This document shows, piece by piece, positions 32,846 to 40,803 of a stretch of DNA of 40,803 nucleotides; within the stretch, counting starts at the first letter, position 1; every line of letters starts with the position of its first letter. The notes below the pieces were generated by a model. It searched no databases. It had not been told where the DNA came from and worked only from the letters and a program-made list of their open reading frames with translations. Origin of the DNA: JAYZQT01 sp964412235 (GTDB taxonomy: Bacteria; Pseudomonadota; Alphaproteobacteria; MPNO01; UBA830); contig CAYPNT010000016.1 of NCBI GenBank assembly GCA_964412235.1, positions 1 through 40,803 on the forward strand. Direction: 5' to 3'. The position numbers and the translations under genes are program-made.

Positions 32846-33430
32846 CTATAAATCGCGAATTTGAGACAGAACAGTTTTTTTGAACTTTTCTATCTTTGTC
32901 TTATCAGGCTTATGGAGATTATAGAGCCCCAGATACGAGACCCTAGCGGTTTTGGAAACAAACCAGCGAATGTACCGCGTCATCATCCGTCGTGGGGGAT
33001 CTCCAAACCAATATAATATCGGCCGACCACGCCCATATGTTACTATTGAGATCACGCGTTCGATATGTTGCAAGTTCGGATGAAGAGAACCACTCTCATC
33101 AATTTTAAACGACACTCCAGGCTTCATAAGCCTGTCAAAAAATCCTTTCAGTATCGCTGGCAGGCCAAGACACCAAGTAGGAAAACAAAAGACTAGCGTG
33201 TCTGCCCAGGCAAGTGTCTCAGCGTATTTTTGCAGTTGAGGGTCTGCCATGGTTTCATCGAAATACTGGGCCCGTTCATCAGCGCTCAAAACAGGGTTGA
33301 ATTGATCTTTATACAGGTCAATAACCTCGGTTTGATGCTCTCCTACCTGCAAAGTTTCCTGTACCTCCTCAAATAGATGATGGCATAAACTTTTAGGATC
33401 GGGATGGGCAAAAATAACCAAGACTTTCAT
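32846..33430 (-). CDS. NAD(P)H:quinone oxidoreductase, flavodoxin-fold (NQO1/YwrO/MdaB-like)
   Basis: This is a 194-residue flavoprotein. VLVIFAHPDPKSLCHHL at residues 3-19 is the flavin phosphate loop, WADTLVFCFPTWCLGLPAILKGFFDRLM near 75-102 the isoalloxazine region, and IERVISIVTYGRGR near 123-136 the third flavin loop. Members transfer two electrons from NAD(P)H to quinones, or supply reduced flavin. In this neighbourhood it might provide FMNH2 for the luciferase-like oxygenases (inference); no dedicated flavin reductase of the HpaC or RutF type is visible. It is a single minus-strand gene. No ribosome binding site is obvious before the ATG at 33430. Confidence 0.9.
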   Translation of the reverse strand: MKVLVIFAHPDPKSLCHHLFEEVQETLQVGEHQTEVIDLYKDQFNPVLSADERAQYFDETMADPQLQKYAETLAWADTLVFCFPTWCLGLPAILKGFFDRLMKPGVSFKIDESGSLHPNLQHIERVISIVTYGRGRPILYWFGDPPRRMMTRYIRWFVSKTARVSYLGLYNLHKPDKTKIEKFKKTVLSQIRDL

Positions 33431-33485
33431 GATCGTTGTTCAAATTACCTATATAATTGACTTTAATATTTGAGTATTACACTCC

Positions 33486-33587
33486 TTAAACAGAAGCTGG
33501 TTTTCTCTCTGGTTTACTACCTTCAACAGATTGCCCTTTCCAAGGATAAGCGCAGTTTAATGGCAGGAACAATCCCTCGCACTCCAT
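33486..33587 (-). CDS. Possible 33-residue small protein or gene-tail fragment
   Basis: In the 339-base gap between the quinone reductase and the MFS gene, the minus strand has a 33-codon frame starting ATG at 33587: MECEGLFLPLNCAYPWKGQS followed by VEGSKPERKPASV. The composition (CxY-P-W, charged tail) looks protein-like, but there is no ribosome binding site and I do not recognise it. The frame is closed by TAA 18 bases upstream of the ATG. It could be a leader peptide for the quinone reductase 56 bases downstream, the last piece of a lost gene, or chance. Nothing else is seen in the gap. Confidence 0.25.
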   Translation of the reverse strand: MECEGLFLPLNCAYPWKGQSVEGSKPERKPASV

Positions 33588-33769
33588 ATAACTAAGCAAA
33601 ATCTTTTAAATACAGAATCGCAAATTACGCAAAACATTTATCTTATTTGATCATTGTCATGGATGGAGAACTTCTGACATATTGGAAATTTATTGACCTA
33701 AACTACATCTTTCCACAAATGCTGTCATGAACTCACGGATAGGGCTCATAAAAAAAGGGATACTCCTTA

Positions 33770-35023
33770 ATGTCTACATCTGTCAGCAATCCTGCCTTGA
33801 GCCGAAACCAGACTATCTCGGTCCTCGTGGGAGCCAGCGTTATGGTTACCATGAGTATGGGTATGCGCCAAAGCTGGGGGCTCTTCACCGTACCTATGAC
33901 GCAAGACCTTGGAATTTCTGTTTCTGATTTCATGTTTGCGATCGCTCTCCAAAATATCATTTGGGGCGCAAGCCAACCCGTCATTGGTGCCTATGCCGAC
34001 AAGTTCGGTGCGCGGCCCATAACCGTCCTCGGCACGTTTTTATTTGCTGCTGGCATCGGTGTAACAATGGTCGCAACCGGGCCCTTTTTAGTTATTTTAG
34101 GTCTTGGCGTTATCATGGGATTAGCCCTCTCCTGCACTGGGCTCATGCTTACACTAGCGGCCACAGCGCGCGCTGTGTCTGAAACCAAACGGAGCCTCAT
34201 TCTTGGAACGGTGTCAGCTATGGGCTCGATAGGATCATTTATAGCAGCCCCCATTGCAGACGGGCTCATTCAAAGCAATGGTTGGCTCATAGCCATGGTC
34301 GGTTTCCTTGGTCTATGCGTGATTATGTTGCCGGCCGCGTTTTGCGTGGGGTCAGGCGATAAAGCTACAGTAACGACAGCTGAAAACCCAGATGAGGACG
34401 GCAACCGATTATCCTTGAAAGAAGTACTCGCTGAGGCATCACGGCATAAAGGATACGTTACAACAGCGGTCGCCTTTTTTGTGTGTGGGTTACAACTAAT
34501 CTTTATAGCAATGCATCTCCCCAACTATCTCGCACTTTGCGGTCAGTCTCCAGGACTAGGCGCTCTCGCACTAGGTGTGATTGGTGGCTTCAACGCCCTT
34601 GGTTGTTACATACTGGGTTGGATGGGTGGAAAATATTCTAAACCCGTTATTCTTGGGGTGGTTTATCTTTTACGCTCACTCTTAATCGTCATCTATTTTC
34701 TTTTGCCAGCAACGCCCGTGACAACGCTGGTGTTTGCTGCGTTGATTGGGCTTTTATGGCTTGGCATAGCGCCCGTAGTAACTGGACTAATCGCCCAAAT
34801 CTTTGGCCTTCGATACGTTGCCACGCTGACAGGGATCGCGTTTTTCTTTCATCAACTTGGGTCTTTTATTGGTGTATGGGGCGCTGGAATAATCGTCGAT
34901 TCCCTGGGATCCTACGATCTAGCCTGGCAGATCGCCGTCGTTGTCGGAACAGCTGCCGGTATTGCCCAAATATTTGCAAACGATAAACCAACCCCACGAG
35001 CGACTGCCCCGATAGCCGCCTAA
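33770..35023 (+). CDS. Major facilitator superfamily transporter
   Basis: This is a 417-residue protein with 12 predicted membrane helices in two halves, separated by a hydrophilic loop near residues 205-225. The first half shows GMRQSWGLFTVPM, GAYADKFGARPITVLG (the MFS loop 2-3 motif, near 75-90) and GLGVIMGLALSC; the second half shows GGFNALGCYILGWMGGKYSKP, the repeat of that loop. It resembles the oxalate/formate antiporter-type and monocarboxylate group. Uptake or efflux of an organic acid is likely. GGG lies about 11 bases before the ATG. It is flanked by convergent genes for a TauD-type dioxygenase; no regulator is adjacent. The substrate is unknown. Confidence 0.9.
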   Translation: MSTSVSNPALSRNQTISVLVGASVMVTMSMGMRQSWGLFTVPMTQDLGISVSDFMFAIALQNIIWGASQPVIGAYADKFGARPITVLGTFLFAAGIGVTMVATGPFLVILGLGVIMGLALSCTGLMLTLAATARAVSETKRSLILGTVSAMGSIGSFIAAPIADGLIQSNGWLIAMVGFLGLCVIMLPAAFCVGSGDKATVTTAENPDEDGNRLSLKEVLAEASRHKGYVTTAVAFFVCGLQLIFIAMHLPNYLALCGQSPGLGALALGVIGGFNALGCYILGWMGGKYSKPVILGVVYLLRSLLIVIYFLLPATPVTTLVFAALIGLLWLGIAPVVTGLIAQIFGLRYVATLTGIAFFFHQLGSFIGVWGAGIIVDSLGSYDLAWQIAVVVGTAAGIAQIFANDKPTPRATAPIAA

Positions 35024-35160
35024 TAACGAAAGTTTATTTTAAAAAGCTACAACCCAAGCCGGTGTTAGCCACGAATTCGGTCTGCTAGTGTTCGATAGGC
35101 GTTTGGCAAGCGTGGTCCTTTGGCGGTTTTTTTGCTCATTAACCGGTAAAATGCCTATGT

Positions 35161-35994
35161 TTAGCCCGCTATGACCCGATCCGTACCCTTAATCTGAATG
35201 CGATAGCCAGAGCGAACATTTGGATAATAGTCCCACAGCGCCAAATGGTGGGTGCAGCGATTGTCCCAAAACGCAACGGAATCTGGAGTCCAATTAAAGC
35301 GAACTAAAAATTTTGGATTTTCGCAATGGCGATACAGATACGATAACACCGCGTCGCTTTCCTCCCGGGAGACACCGCACAGGTTGGTCGTAAAAGTAGG
35401 ATTAACGTACAGCAAACGTCGACCCGTTACCGGATGTTTTGCCACGACGGGATGTTCCGTTATAGGAAGGTCATTTGTGGCCGTTTTTGCGAAGGCTCCC
35501 GCACCATCATGAAGAGCGGTCATTCCCTCCAGATAACGTTTCATACTCGCTGACAGTCCATCATATGCGGCATACATACTTGCAAACATTGTATCACCGC
35601 CGCCATTCGGGGGTACGGTATGGATATAAAGAATGGTTCCCATCAACGGCATTTCCAGACAGGACTGGTCTGTATGCCACATTTCATTGCCGGATACAGA
35701 CTTTGAGTTCTCATCAAAATGTAGGGCTCGGACCTCCGGGTGATCGTTCAGTTGTTTTGAGTTGGTACCATCGCCACCTACACTCACGTGCAGCGTGCCA
35801 AAATGCTCACCGAGTGCTTTCTGCGTCACGTGAGTAAGCTTTTGATCGCGGAAAAAGAGCACTTGGTGCTCCATCAACCCCTTATGCAGATCTTGGACGG
35901 TCTCCGGCTTTAATTCTTCCGTTAAGTCAATATTGCCGACTAAGCCACCAATATTAGGTGCTAACGCGGTAACATTGATGGTTTCATACGTCAT
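35161..35994 (-). CDS. TauD/TfdA family Fe(II)/2-oxoglutarate dioxygenase
   Basis: This is a 277-residue dioxygenase. WHTDQS gives the iron ligands His107 and Asp109, the distal His250 lies in WDNRCTHHLALWDY, and the 2-oxoglutarate-binding Arg is in VRSGYRIQIKG (Arg261 or Arg265). The opening APNIGGLVGNIDLTEEL and HQVLFFRDQKL are also family signatures. The enzymes hydroxylate taurine, 2,4-D, alkyl sulfates or similar compounds beside a heteroatom, releasing it. I start at the ATG at 35994 because AAGGGG sits 7 bases upstream; ATG at 36000 is too close to it, and the frame to 36117 looks non-coding. Convergent with the MFS gene, which might carry its substrate (inference). Confidence 0.92.
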   Translation of the reverse strand: MTYETINVTALAPNIGGLVGNIDLTEELKPETVQDLHKGLMEHQVLFFRDQKLTHVTQKALGEHFGTLHVSVGGDGTNSKQLNDHPEVRALHFDENSKSVSGNEMWHTDQSCLEMPLMGTILYIHTVPPNGGGDTMFASMYAAYDGLSASMKRYLEGMTALHDGAGAFAKTATNDLPITEHPVVAKHPVTGRRLLYVNPTFTTNLCGVSREESDAVLSYLYRHCENPKFLVRFNWTPDSVAFWDNRCTHHLALWDYYPNVRSGYRIQIKGTDRVIAG

Positions 35995-36168
35995 AGCCAT
36001 TCCCCTTATCTGACCACGTCTAACAGAGATCTCAGGACACTTCAAAGGATGCCTCTTATTAACCCGAGGAGCAAGCAGTGATCCCGTTAGGAGGGAACAA
36101 CGGCAATGTGCAGACACGCGTTACCGCCCTACCTTTAATTCATTAAAACGATATCCCTAGCAACTGAA

Positions 36169-36423
36169 CTAACGTCGGCGTGCGCGTACTAAGATACCGA
36201 TTATTGTGTCCTCACCAAGCGAGCGGCACGCCTCCAAACGGTGTAACCCTTCGACCAATACGTAGCGTTCCCCGTCTTCGCGAACCTGTATCGCTGTTTT
36301 CTGACCCTCCTCCAAAATACTTTCTGCAATTAAGTTGACAGTTTCCTCATTAAGCGACGCCCGCCGTTTCACCGGTACATATATGTCGTCGATTTTTAAG
36401 ACTTCACCACTCATTAACGGCAT
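36169..36423 (-). CDS. Stand-alone ParB N-terminal/sulfiredoxin-like domain protein
   Basis: This is an 84-residue protein made of one ParB/Srx-fold domain. VLKIDDIYVPVKRRASLNEE opens it, with LIAESILEEGQKTAIQVRED near residues 31-50, then RYVLVEGLHRLEACRSLGEDTI near 53-74. The EGLHRLEA stretch corresponds to the nucleotide-binding GERRxRA box of ParB or the GGCHR box of sulfiredoxin, but has neither the double Arg nor the Cys. There is no HTH domain, so it is not a chromosome-partition ParB. It lies 174 bases upstream of the dioxygenase on the same strand and diverges from the BVMO gene. The role is unknown; nucleotide-dependent regulation is one option. Confidence 0.75.
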   Translation of the reverse strand: MPLMSGEVLKIDDIYVPVKRRASLNEETVNLIAESILEEGQKTAIQVREDGERYVLVEGLHRLEACRSLGEDTIIGILVRARRR

Positions 36424-36680
36424 CAGGTCTATTCCTCAGCACCCACTTCATAGATCTCCAAACGTAGGGGCAACACCAAATCCTACACTATAACCAAATC
36501 TTTTAAAGACATCACCAAACCTCGCTTATTCGTATTTAAATTAGTCCTTGAAATTTCCGTCTTCTTTCAAAATCAAGAGAACGAATTTGATAGATGTGCA
36601 GCTATCTTTCTATAAATGGGGCTTGCCAAGCAACATCTTCGAATCGATGATATTCTCATAAACAGTTGGTTACCTAATTC

Positions 36681-38285
36681 ATGGGAAAAGATAGTAATAC
36701 GCTTGATGCGGTCATAGTAGGTGCGGGTTTTGCCGGCCTGTACATGCTCCATAAACTCCGCTCGACAGGATTTACCGCTAGAGTGATAGATGCCGCGTCG
36801 GGCGTTGGGGGCACCTGGTATTGGAACCGGTATCCTGGGGCGCGGTGTGATGTCGAGAGCATGTTTTATTCCTATGGTTTTGACGAGAAACTCGAACAAG
36901 AATGGGAGTGGACCGAACGCTATCCTTCACAGCCCGAAATCCTGCGCTATGCCAACCATGTCGCGGACCGCTTCAGCTTGTGGCCGCACATACAATTAAA
37001 CACGCGGGTTTCCTCGACCACATACGATACTGAAAAAAATGGTTGGCGTGTAACAACAGAATCCGGCGAAGTGTTTCAAGCCAAGTTTTGCATTATGGCA
37101 ACCGGCTGTTTGTCCGCGGCCAACAAGCCCAAATTTAACGGAATGGAAACGTTCGAGGGTCGTATCTTTCATACCGGACAGTGGCCACACGAAAAAATTG
37201 ACTTCAAAGACCGCCGGGTGGGCGTCATTGGGACAGGATCCTCGGGCGTGCAGGTTATTCAGGAAGTAGCCATAGAAGCGGCCCATTTAACGGTTTTCCA
37301 ACGAACACCCACCTACGTTGTCGAGAGCTTTAACCGTCCTTTAGACCGTGGAGACCAGGCCGATGTGAAGGCGAAGTATCAAGACATCCGGGCCGCAGCC
37401 CGGAAAACGTTTGGCGGTTTCACCGTCGTCATGAATGAACAGTCCGCGCTCTCCGTATCGGAGGAAGAATGCCGTGAACGGTTGGAAACCGCATGGAATG
37501 CCGGGGGGATTGGTCTTCAGTTTACCTACAATGATTTCGGATTCAATGAAGCCGCTAACAAGCGCGCACAGGATTTTGTACGGGATAAAATAAGAGCTGC
37601 CGTAAACGACCCTGACACAACCGAAAAACTCCTACCCAGTCATATTCTGGGCTGCAAACGCCTGTCTATCGGGACAAATTATTACGCAACCTATAACAAG
37701 CCAAATGTCAGCCTGGTTCAACTCGGCGAAAATGGCATTGAACGCATAACGCCGGAAGGCGTAATCTCGGAAGAGACACTCTATCCGGTCGACGACCTCA
37801 TTCTTGCCACGGGATTTGACGCGATGACAGGATCCCTTAACCGGATCCATATTACCGGCCGTAACGGTCAACCACTCACTACCGCTTGGAAAGCGGGACC
37901 ACAAAGTTATTTAGGTCTTATGACCCACGGCTTCCCCAATCTGTTCACAATTACCGGACCCGGCAGCCCATCCGTTCTTTCAAACATGCTTCCGACTATC
38001 GAACATCACGTTGAGTGGATTGCCGAATGCCTCGCGCACTTGCGGGAGCACAACATTCGCGAGATTGAGCCGAATGTTGAAGCCCAGGACAAATGGGTTG
38101 CCCATGGAAACGAGGTCGCGGACAAAACACTGCGGCACGGTTGTGATTCCTGGTATCTGGGAGCGAACGTTCCCGGGAAAGCCCGTGTATTTATGCCGTA
38201 TATCGGAGGAATGCCCGCCTACCGGGAAAAATGTTCCGCTGTCGCAGCTGCCGGTTATGACGGTTTCGAACTCACCGAAAGTTAG
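36681..38285 (+). CDS. Flavin-containing Baeyer-Villiger monooxygenase
   Basis: This is a 534-residue class B flavoprotein monooxygenase. The FAD motif GAGFAG lies at residues 14-19, GGTWYWNRYPGARCD near 43-57 is typical of cyclohexanone-monooxygenase relatives, and FEGRIFHTGQWPH near 158-170 is the BVMO fingerprint (FxGxxxHxxxW). The NADPH-binding GTGSSG lies at 184-189, and LILATGFDAMTGSL near 373-386 closes the FAD domain. It inserts oxygen next to a ketone, producing esters or lactones. No ribosome binding site is obvious at the ATG (36681). It diverges from the ParB-like gene and converges with the RidA gene (33-base gap). The GC content is visibly higher than in the left half of the window. 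The ketone substrate is unknown. Confidence 0.93.
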   Translation: MGKDSNTLDAVIVGAGFAGLYMLHKLRSTGFTARVIDAASGVGGTWYWNRYPGARCDVESMFYSYGFDEKLEQEWEWTERYPSQPEILRYANHVADRFSLWPHIQLNTRVSSTTYDTEKNGWRVTTESGEVFQAKFCIMATGCLSAANKPKFNGMETFEGRIFHTGQWPHEKIDFKDRRVGVIGTGSSGVQVIQEVAIEAAHLTVFQRTPTYVVESFNRPLDRGDQADVKAKYQDIRAAARKTFGGFTVVMNEQSALSVSEEECRERLETAWNAGGIGLQFTYNDFGFNEAANKRAQDFVRDKIRAAVNDPDTTEKLLPSHILGCKRLSIGTNYYATYNKPNVSLVQLGENGIERITPEGVISEETLYPVDDLILATGFDAMTGSLNRIHITGRNGQPLTTAWKAGPQSYLGLMTHGFPNLFTITGPGSPSVLSNMLPTIEHHVEWIAECLAHLREHNIREIEPNVEAQDKWVAHGNEVADKTLRHGCDSWYLGANVPGKARVFMPYIGGMPAYREKCSAVAAAGYDGFELTES

Positions 38286-38318
38286 TGAAAGTTTACCAAA
38301 ATCAGCACGGCCTGCCCG

Positions 38319-39626
38319 TCAAGGCACATAAACCCAAATATCCATGAGAACGGTGGCACCAGGTACGGGCAATTCATGCGGTATGTGCACTGCACTAAAT
38401 GGCAGGGGCGTGTCGGGGAGATGCTTTTGCCAAGCCCGATGCACATCGTAGAACTCCGATATGTCAGTGTGAAACTGTTGAATGCGGACGGCATTTGACA
38501 GCGATGTACCGGCCGCCTGGCAAAGCTTTTCCGCGTTGGCGATAATGGTTTCTGCTTGGACCGCCGGACTTGACGAAAACCATGGCTGACCGGGGTCAAC
38601 GGCCGCACCCGCAACAAGCCCCTCCTCATCGATGGCCATGAGCCCCGATAAAAATAAAAGATCGCCTGCCTTTACGGCTTGTGATTGACCACGAAAACCA
38701 GGAAAGACCCCCGCGTTTATCGGTTCCTTTATCGTCTGCGCCTTCGTTTTGAGTGCGAGCACGTTTATTTCAATTTTTCCGTCCACCGGCGCGAGGCCTT
38801 CGGTGGCACACGGAATAATGGAGAGCGCGGGACCGTTTTCCGGAAAGTACTGCAACCACGCTTCATTAAAGGCTGAATAATCCTCGGGATCCGTCAGATA
38901 CACCTGTACTTTCACGATATCATCAAGCGTCGACCCCGCAAGTTCAAGGGACGGTATTATCCGCTCCTTCACGATAAAATCCGTTTCCAGTTTTATCGCC
39001 TGGCCACCCCACTGCATGCCCTGTTCCACGCGCGCCGCCTCTGCAACCACGTTCACGCGTTTTTCATCCCCTTGAGCCATTGACGTAATGCCAGGCACAA
39101 ACACAAAGTCGCCCACCGTAAGAGCCGGTGAATAGCCTGAGGTAGGTCGACCCGCGAGCACCTGATGTTCGATATGCTCCACCTCAAATCCTTCAGATGG
39201 AACAACGGCAATCGCCTGCAGGTTTATATCGGCATTGGGTAAGACAAACCCTTTTTGGACAATCGAGGTCGAAGGAGGAATGAGCTTCCCGAACCTTTGT
39301 CGCCGGATCGCCTGGTATGGTGGCACCGCATTCACAGTCCTGTAATATTGATCTGTGCGGACAACGTTGGAGAGTTCCGTATCGCCAGCCGCAAGTACGT
39401 TTTCCACGTGATCGAATATTAATCCGGCTTCTTTTTCTCGCTTTGGGATACCAGTATGTGGGGCCCTTGCGTTGGTCACGTCGGGGCCAATCCCATTTTT
39501 AAAATCCTGCGCCATGTGTCCGGTGGCAAACACCCACCGTCCGGCTTTCACGCCCTGGGCATAGTGTACCTCCCCCGCGCCAAGGGTAACCGGCAGTAGC
39601 GGTACAATGTCACGTTTCATCTGCAT
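38319..39626 (-). CDS. Triple-domain RidA (YjgF/YER057c/UK114) protein
   Basis: This 435-residue protein holds three RidA-like domains in a row, at roughly 15-143, 155-293 and 300-435. Each has the AGRWVFATG/VGDFVFVPG/AGDLLFLSG strand, the helix with AGxxLxxVVR-type sequence (ELSNVVRTDQYY, TLDDIVKVQVYL, SLSNAVRIQQFH) and a C-terminal strand. The normal family protein is about 130 residues and forms a trimer; this may be a fused trimer. The Arg that hydrolyses enamines in true RidA (PARS) is missing in all three (PPSTS, PALSI, LPFSA), so classical imine deaminase activity is unlikely. It is convergent with the BVMO and lies downstream of the aspartic protease on the same strand. Confidence 0.88.
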   Translation of the reverse strand: MQMKRDIVPLLPVTLGAGEVHYAQGVKAGRWVFATGHMAQDFKNGIGPDVTNARAPHTGIPKREKEAGLIFDHVENVLAAGDTELSNVVRTDQYYRTVNAVPPYQAIRRQRFGKLIPPSTSIVQKGFVLPNADINLQAIAVVPSEGFEVEHIEHQVLAGRPTSGYSPALTVGDFVFVPGITSMAQGDEKRVNVVAEAARVEQGMQWGGQAIKLETDFIVKERIIPSLELAGSTLDDIVKVQVYLTDPEDYSAFNEAWLQYFPENGPALSIIPCATEGLAPVDGKIEINVLALKTKAQTIKEPINAGVFPGFRGQSQAVKAGDLLFLSGLMAIDEEGLVAGAAVDPGQPWFSSSPAVQAETIIANAEKLCQAAGTSLSNAVRIQQFHTDISEFYDVHRAWQKHLPDTPLPFSAVHIPHELPVPGATVLMDIWVYVP

Positions 39627-39701
39627 AACTCGCTGGAAATGATCTCATGTGATCAGCCTATCCTGCTTTGACCGCCTCATCAAATACCGAAGTGACGACC
39701 G

Positions 39702-40445
39702 CTATTTCCGCAAATACAACGTACCATCCCGGAATTCATACGACTTCAGACGGTTCAAAAAGGACATTCCCAAAAGAGACTCAGACATTCGTGCCTTATT
39801 TATGGACACTCGAACATTTTGAAATTTCAAAGAACCGACAGTCAGCGTTTTAAGCCAATAAGTCGCGCCATAACTAATACCGTTGGCCGTTTGAAACTTT
39901 TTATTAAAACGCAAAGCCGATAAATCGATACCGATGCGTGATGCAACCTGCGGGCTCAGCGTTACTTCACTCGCACCCGTATCTACCAGAAACCGAAGCG
40001 CTTTACCGTTGGCGAGGCCATCGATAAAAAAGTGGCCCCGATCACTTCTGGTAACGACCAGTTCGTCCCCCGACGTGACCGCATAACCCGGCACCAACTC
40101 CCCTCGCACCCTGTCCACCATGGTGCCCAACTCAGCACGGTAGGTATAGCCCAGTAAAACAAGGGCACCCAACGCGGTCCAAATCGATATATTGCGGATT
40201 ACTTCACCAAATCTAATTTTCCGGGCAAAAACCATACCGCTGGACACCAGCGCCAGGATCGCCACCAACCGCACGAGATCGAGCGAGCGGTCTTCATCCG
40301 AAGACCCGTGATCCGGAAACACGAAGAACAGACACGCTGCGACAGTCCCGGCAATGAGAGCCAATCCAACCCAAACGACGGGGCCCCACGGGAACCCTGA
40401 GGCTCGCTCGTCACCTTTGTCCCACGGGTTTTGTTGATCGACCAC
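39702..40445 (-). CDS. Membrane-anchored retropepsin-like aspartic protease (TIGR02281-type)
   Basis: This is a 247-residue protein with three N-terminal hydrophobic segments (about 22-43, 56-75 and 86-102) followed by a retropepsin-like domain. RFLVDTGASEVTLSPQVASRIGI near 151-173 holds the catalytic Asp155 (DTGAS). LTVGSLKFQNVRV and ESLLGMSFLNRLKSYEF near 222-238 complete the single-lobe fold, which must dimerise to be active. Alphaproteobacteria commonly carry this TIGR02281 clan AA protease as a housekeeping gene, with no defined substrate. It is the gene nearest the tRNA-His at the right edge and likely marks return to core genome (inference). The start is the ATG at 40445. Confidence 0.9.
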   Translation of the reverse strand: MVDQQNPWDKGDERASGFPWGPVVWVGLALIAGTVAACLFFVFPDHGSSDEDRSLDLVRLVAILALVSSGMVFARKIRFGEVIRNISIWTALGALVLLGYTYRAELGTMVDRVRGELVPGYAVTSGDELVVTRSDRGHFFIDGLANGKALRFLVDTGASEVTLSPQVASRIGIDLSALRFNKKFQTANGISYGATYWLKTLTVGSLKFQNVRVSINKARMSESLLGMSFLNRLKSYEFRDGTLYLRK

Positions 40446-40750
40446 GCTTATCTAGTAATTATAAAGCCGCAATCGGTGTGCGTGACGCAGCAAACACGTG
40501 CGTTGAGCTAACGAACGGCGTTACAACGGCTATACCCATGAGTACCCTTCTCATAACTAAACCCCACCCCTAAATACGGTAGACCATCTTATACTAAACC
40601 ATAGAAATACAATGATTTATTTAAGGGACCAATCAAAAGCACTGCAACACCAAACCAGACGTGCGCGACCGAGCTAAAATAAAAAGAAAGTATTTCTTCT
40701 ATGTCACGTTAATTTAACATTATAACCTATTGAAAAATAGAAGATGTTTA
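40446..40750. other. Non-coding gap upstream of the protease gene and downstream of tRNA-His
   Basis: No gene is seen in these 305 bases. At 40684-40698 AAGAAA and TTTCTT form a perfect 6-bp inverted repeat. Read on the minus strand it is followed by TTTTTATTTT, so it could be a weak AT-rich terminator for the tRNA transcript. The part next to the protease gene presumably holds its promoter, which I could not pinpoint. Confidence 0.3.
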
Positions 40751-40803
40751 TGGGGTGGCTGAGGGGATTCGAACCCCCGACCTCCTGGACCACAACCAGG
40801 CGC
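40751..40803 (-). tRNA. tRNA-His (GTG anticodon), 3' part, cut by window edge
   Basis: The minus strand shows the GTG anticodon (40793-40791) in the loop context TTGTGGT. It has a T-arm GGGGG-TTCGAAT-CCCCT and the 3' acceptor strand CAGCCAC with discriminator C and encoded CCA (40753-40751). Discriminator C73 is the tRNA-His hallmark. The 5' half lies beyond the right edge. Confidence 0.92.

Noticed and set aside
33693..33722. TTGACC promoter before the MFS gene
   Set aside because: The -10 position at 17-base spacing reads CAAATG, too poor a match to call.
35995..36117. N-terminal extension of the TauD-type dioxygenase
   Set aside because: The extension has non-family sequence, and AAGGGG at correct spacing marks the ATG at 35994.

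Overview
The window looks like an accessory catabolic region of a marine-type alphaproteobacterium. The reasons are the moderate-to-low GC, two TRAP uptake systems, several CoA ligases, many luciferase-like flavoenzymes and small divergent operons. I cannot place it more precisely than that. It opens inside a TRAP permease gene and ends inside a tRNA-His gene.

Layout. 1-3276 (minus): a TRAP system (DctM cut by the edge, DctQ, and two near-duplicate DctP proteins). 3563-8968 (plus): an aryl/benzoate-type CoA ligase, a luciferase-like monooxygenase, an M20 amidase/carbamoylase and an aminotransferase. 9102-11193 (minus): a Cys-less Asp/Glu-racemase homologue, 1 nt downstream of a dihydroorotase-like protein that lacks several metal ligands. 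11288-12286 (plus): an ornithine cyclodeaminase homologue. 12336-15623 (minus): CoA ligase, a carboxymuconolactone-decarboxylase (CMD) protein interrupted by an in-frame TGA, a PEP mutase/isocitrate lyase family enzyme, and a decayed hydantoinase A start.

15948-26272 (minus) is one long putative operon: molybdenum hydroxylase (large, FAD and 2Fe-2S subunits), CoA ligase, short-chain dehydrogenase, thiolase-like enzyme and a complete TRAP system. This reads as uptake, hydroxylation, CoA activation and beta-oxidation-like cleavage of an unknown, probably aromatic or heterocyclic, acid. 26560-33430 holds three more luciferase-like enzymes, a small Cys-rich protein, a YciI-like protein, a RutB-like cysteine hydrolase, an ACMSD-like amidohydrolase and a quinone reductase. 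33770-40445 has an MFS carrier, a TauD/TfdA dioxygenase, a stand-alone ParB/Srx-like domain, a Baeyer-Villiger monooxygenase, a three-domain RidA protein and a membrane-anchored aspartic protease.

The strongest unusual signal is at 13353-13898. The second Cys of a CxxC motif in a CMD-family protein is encoded by TGA. The frame stays open with family-like sequence for 100 codons after it, and a stem-loop with bacterial SECIS geometry begins a few bases downstream. This is a candidate selenoprotein. No selenium machinery (selA, selB, selC, selD) lies in the window, so the case rests on this sequence alone.
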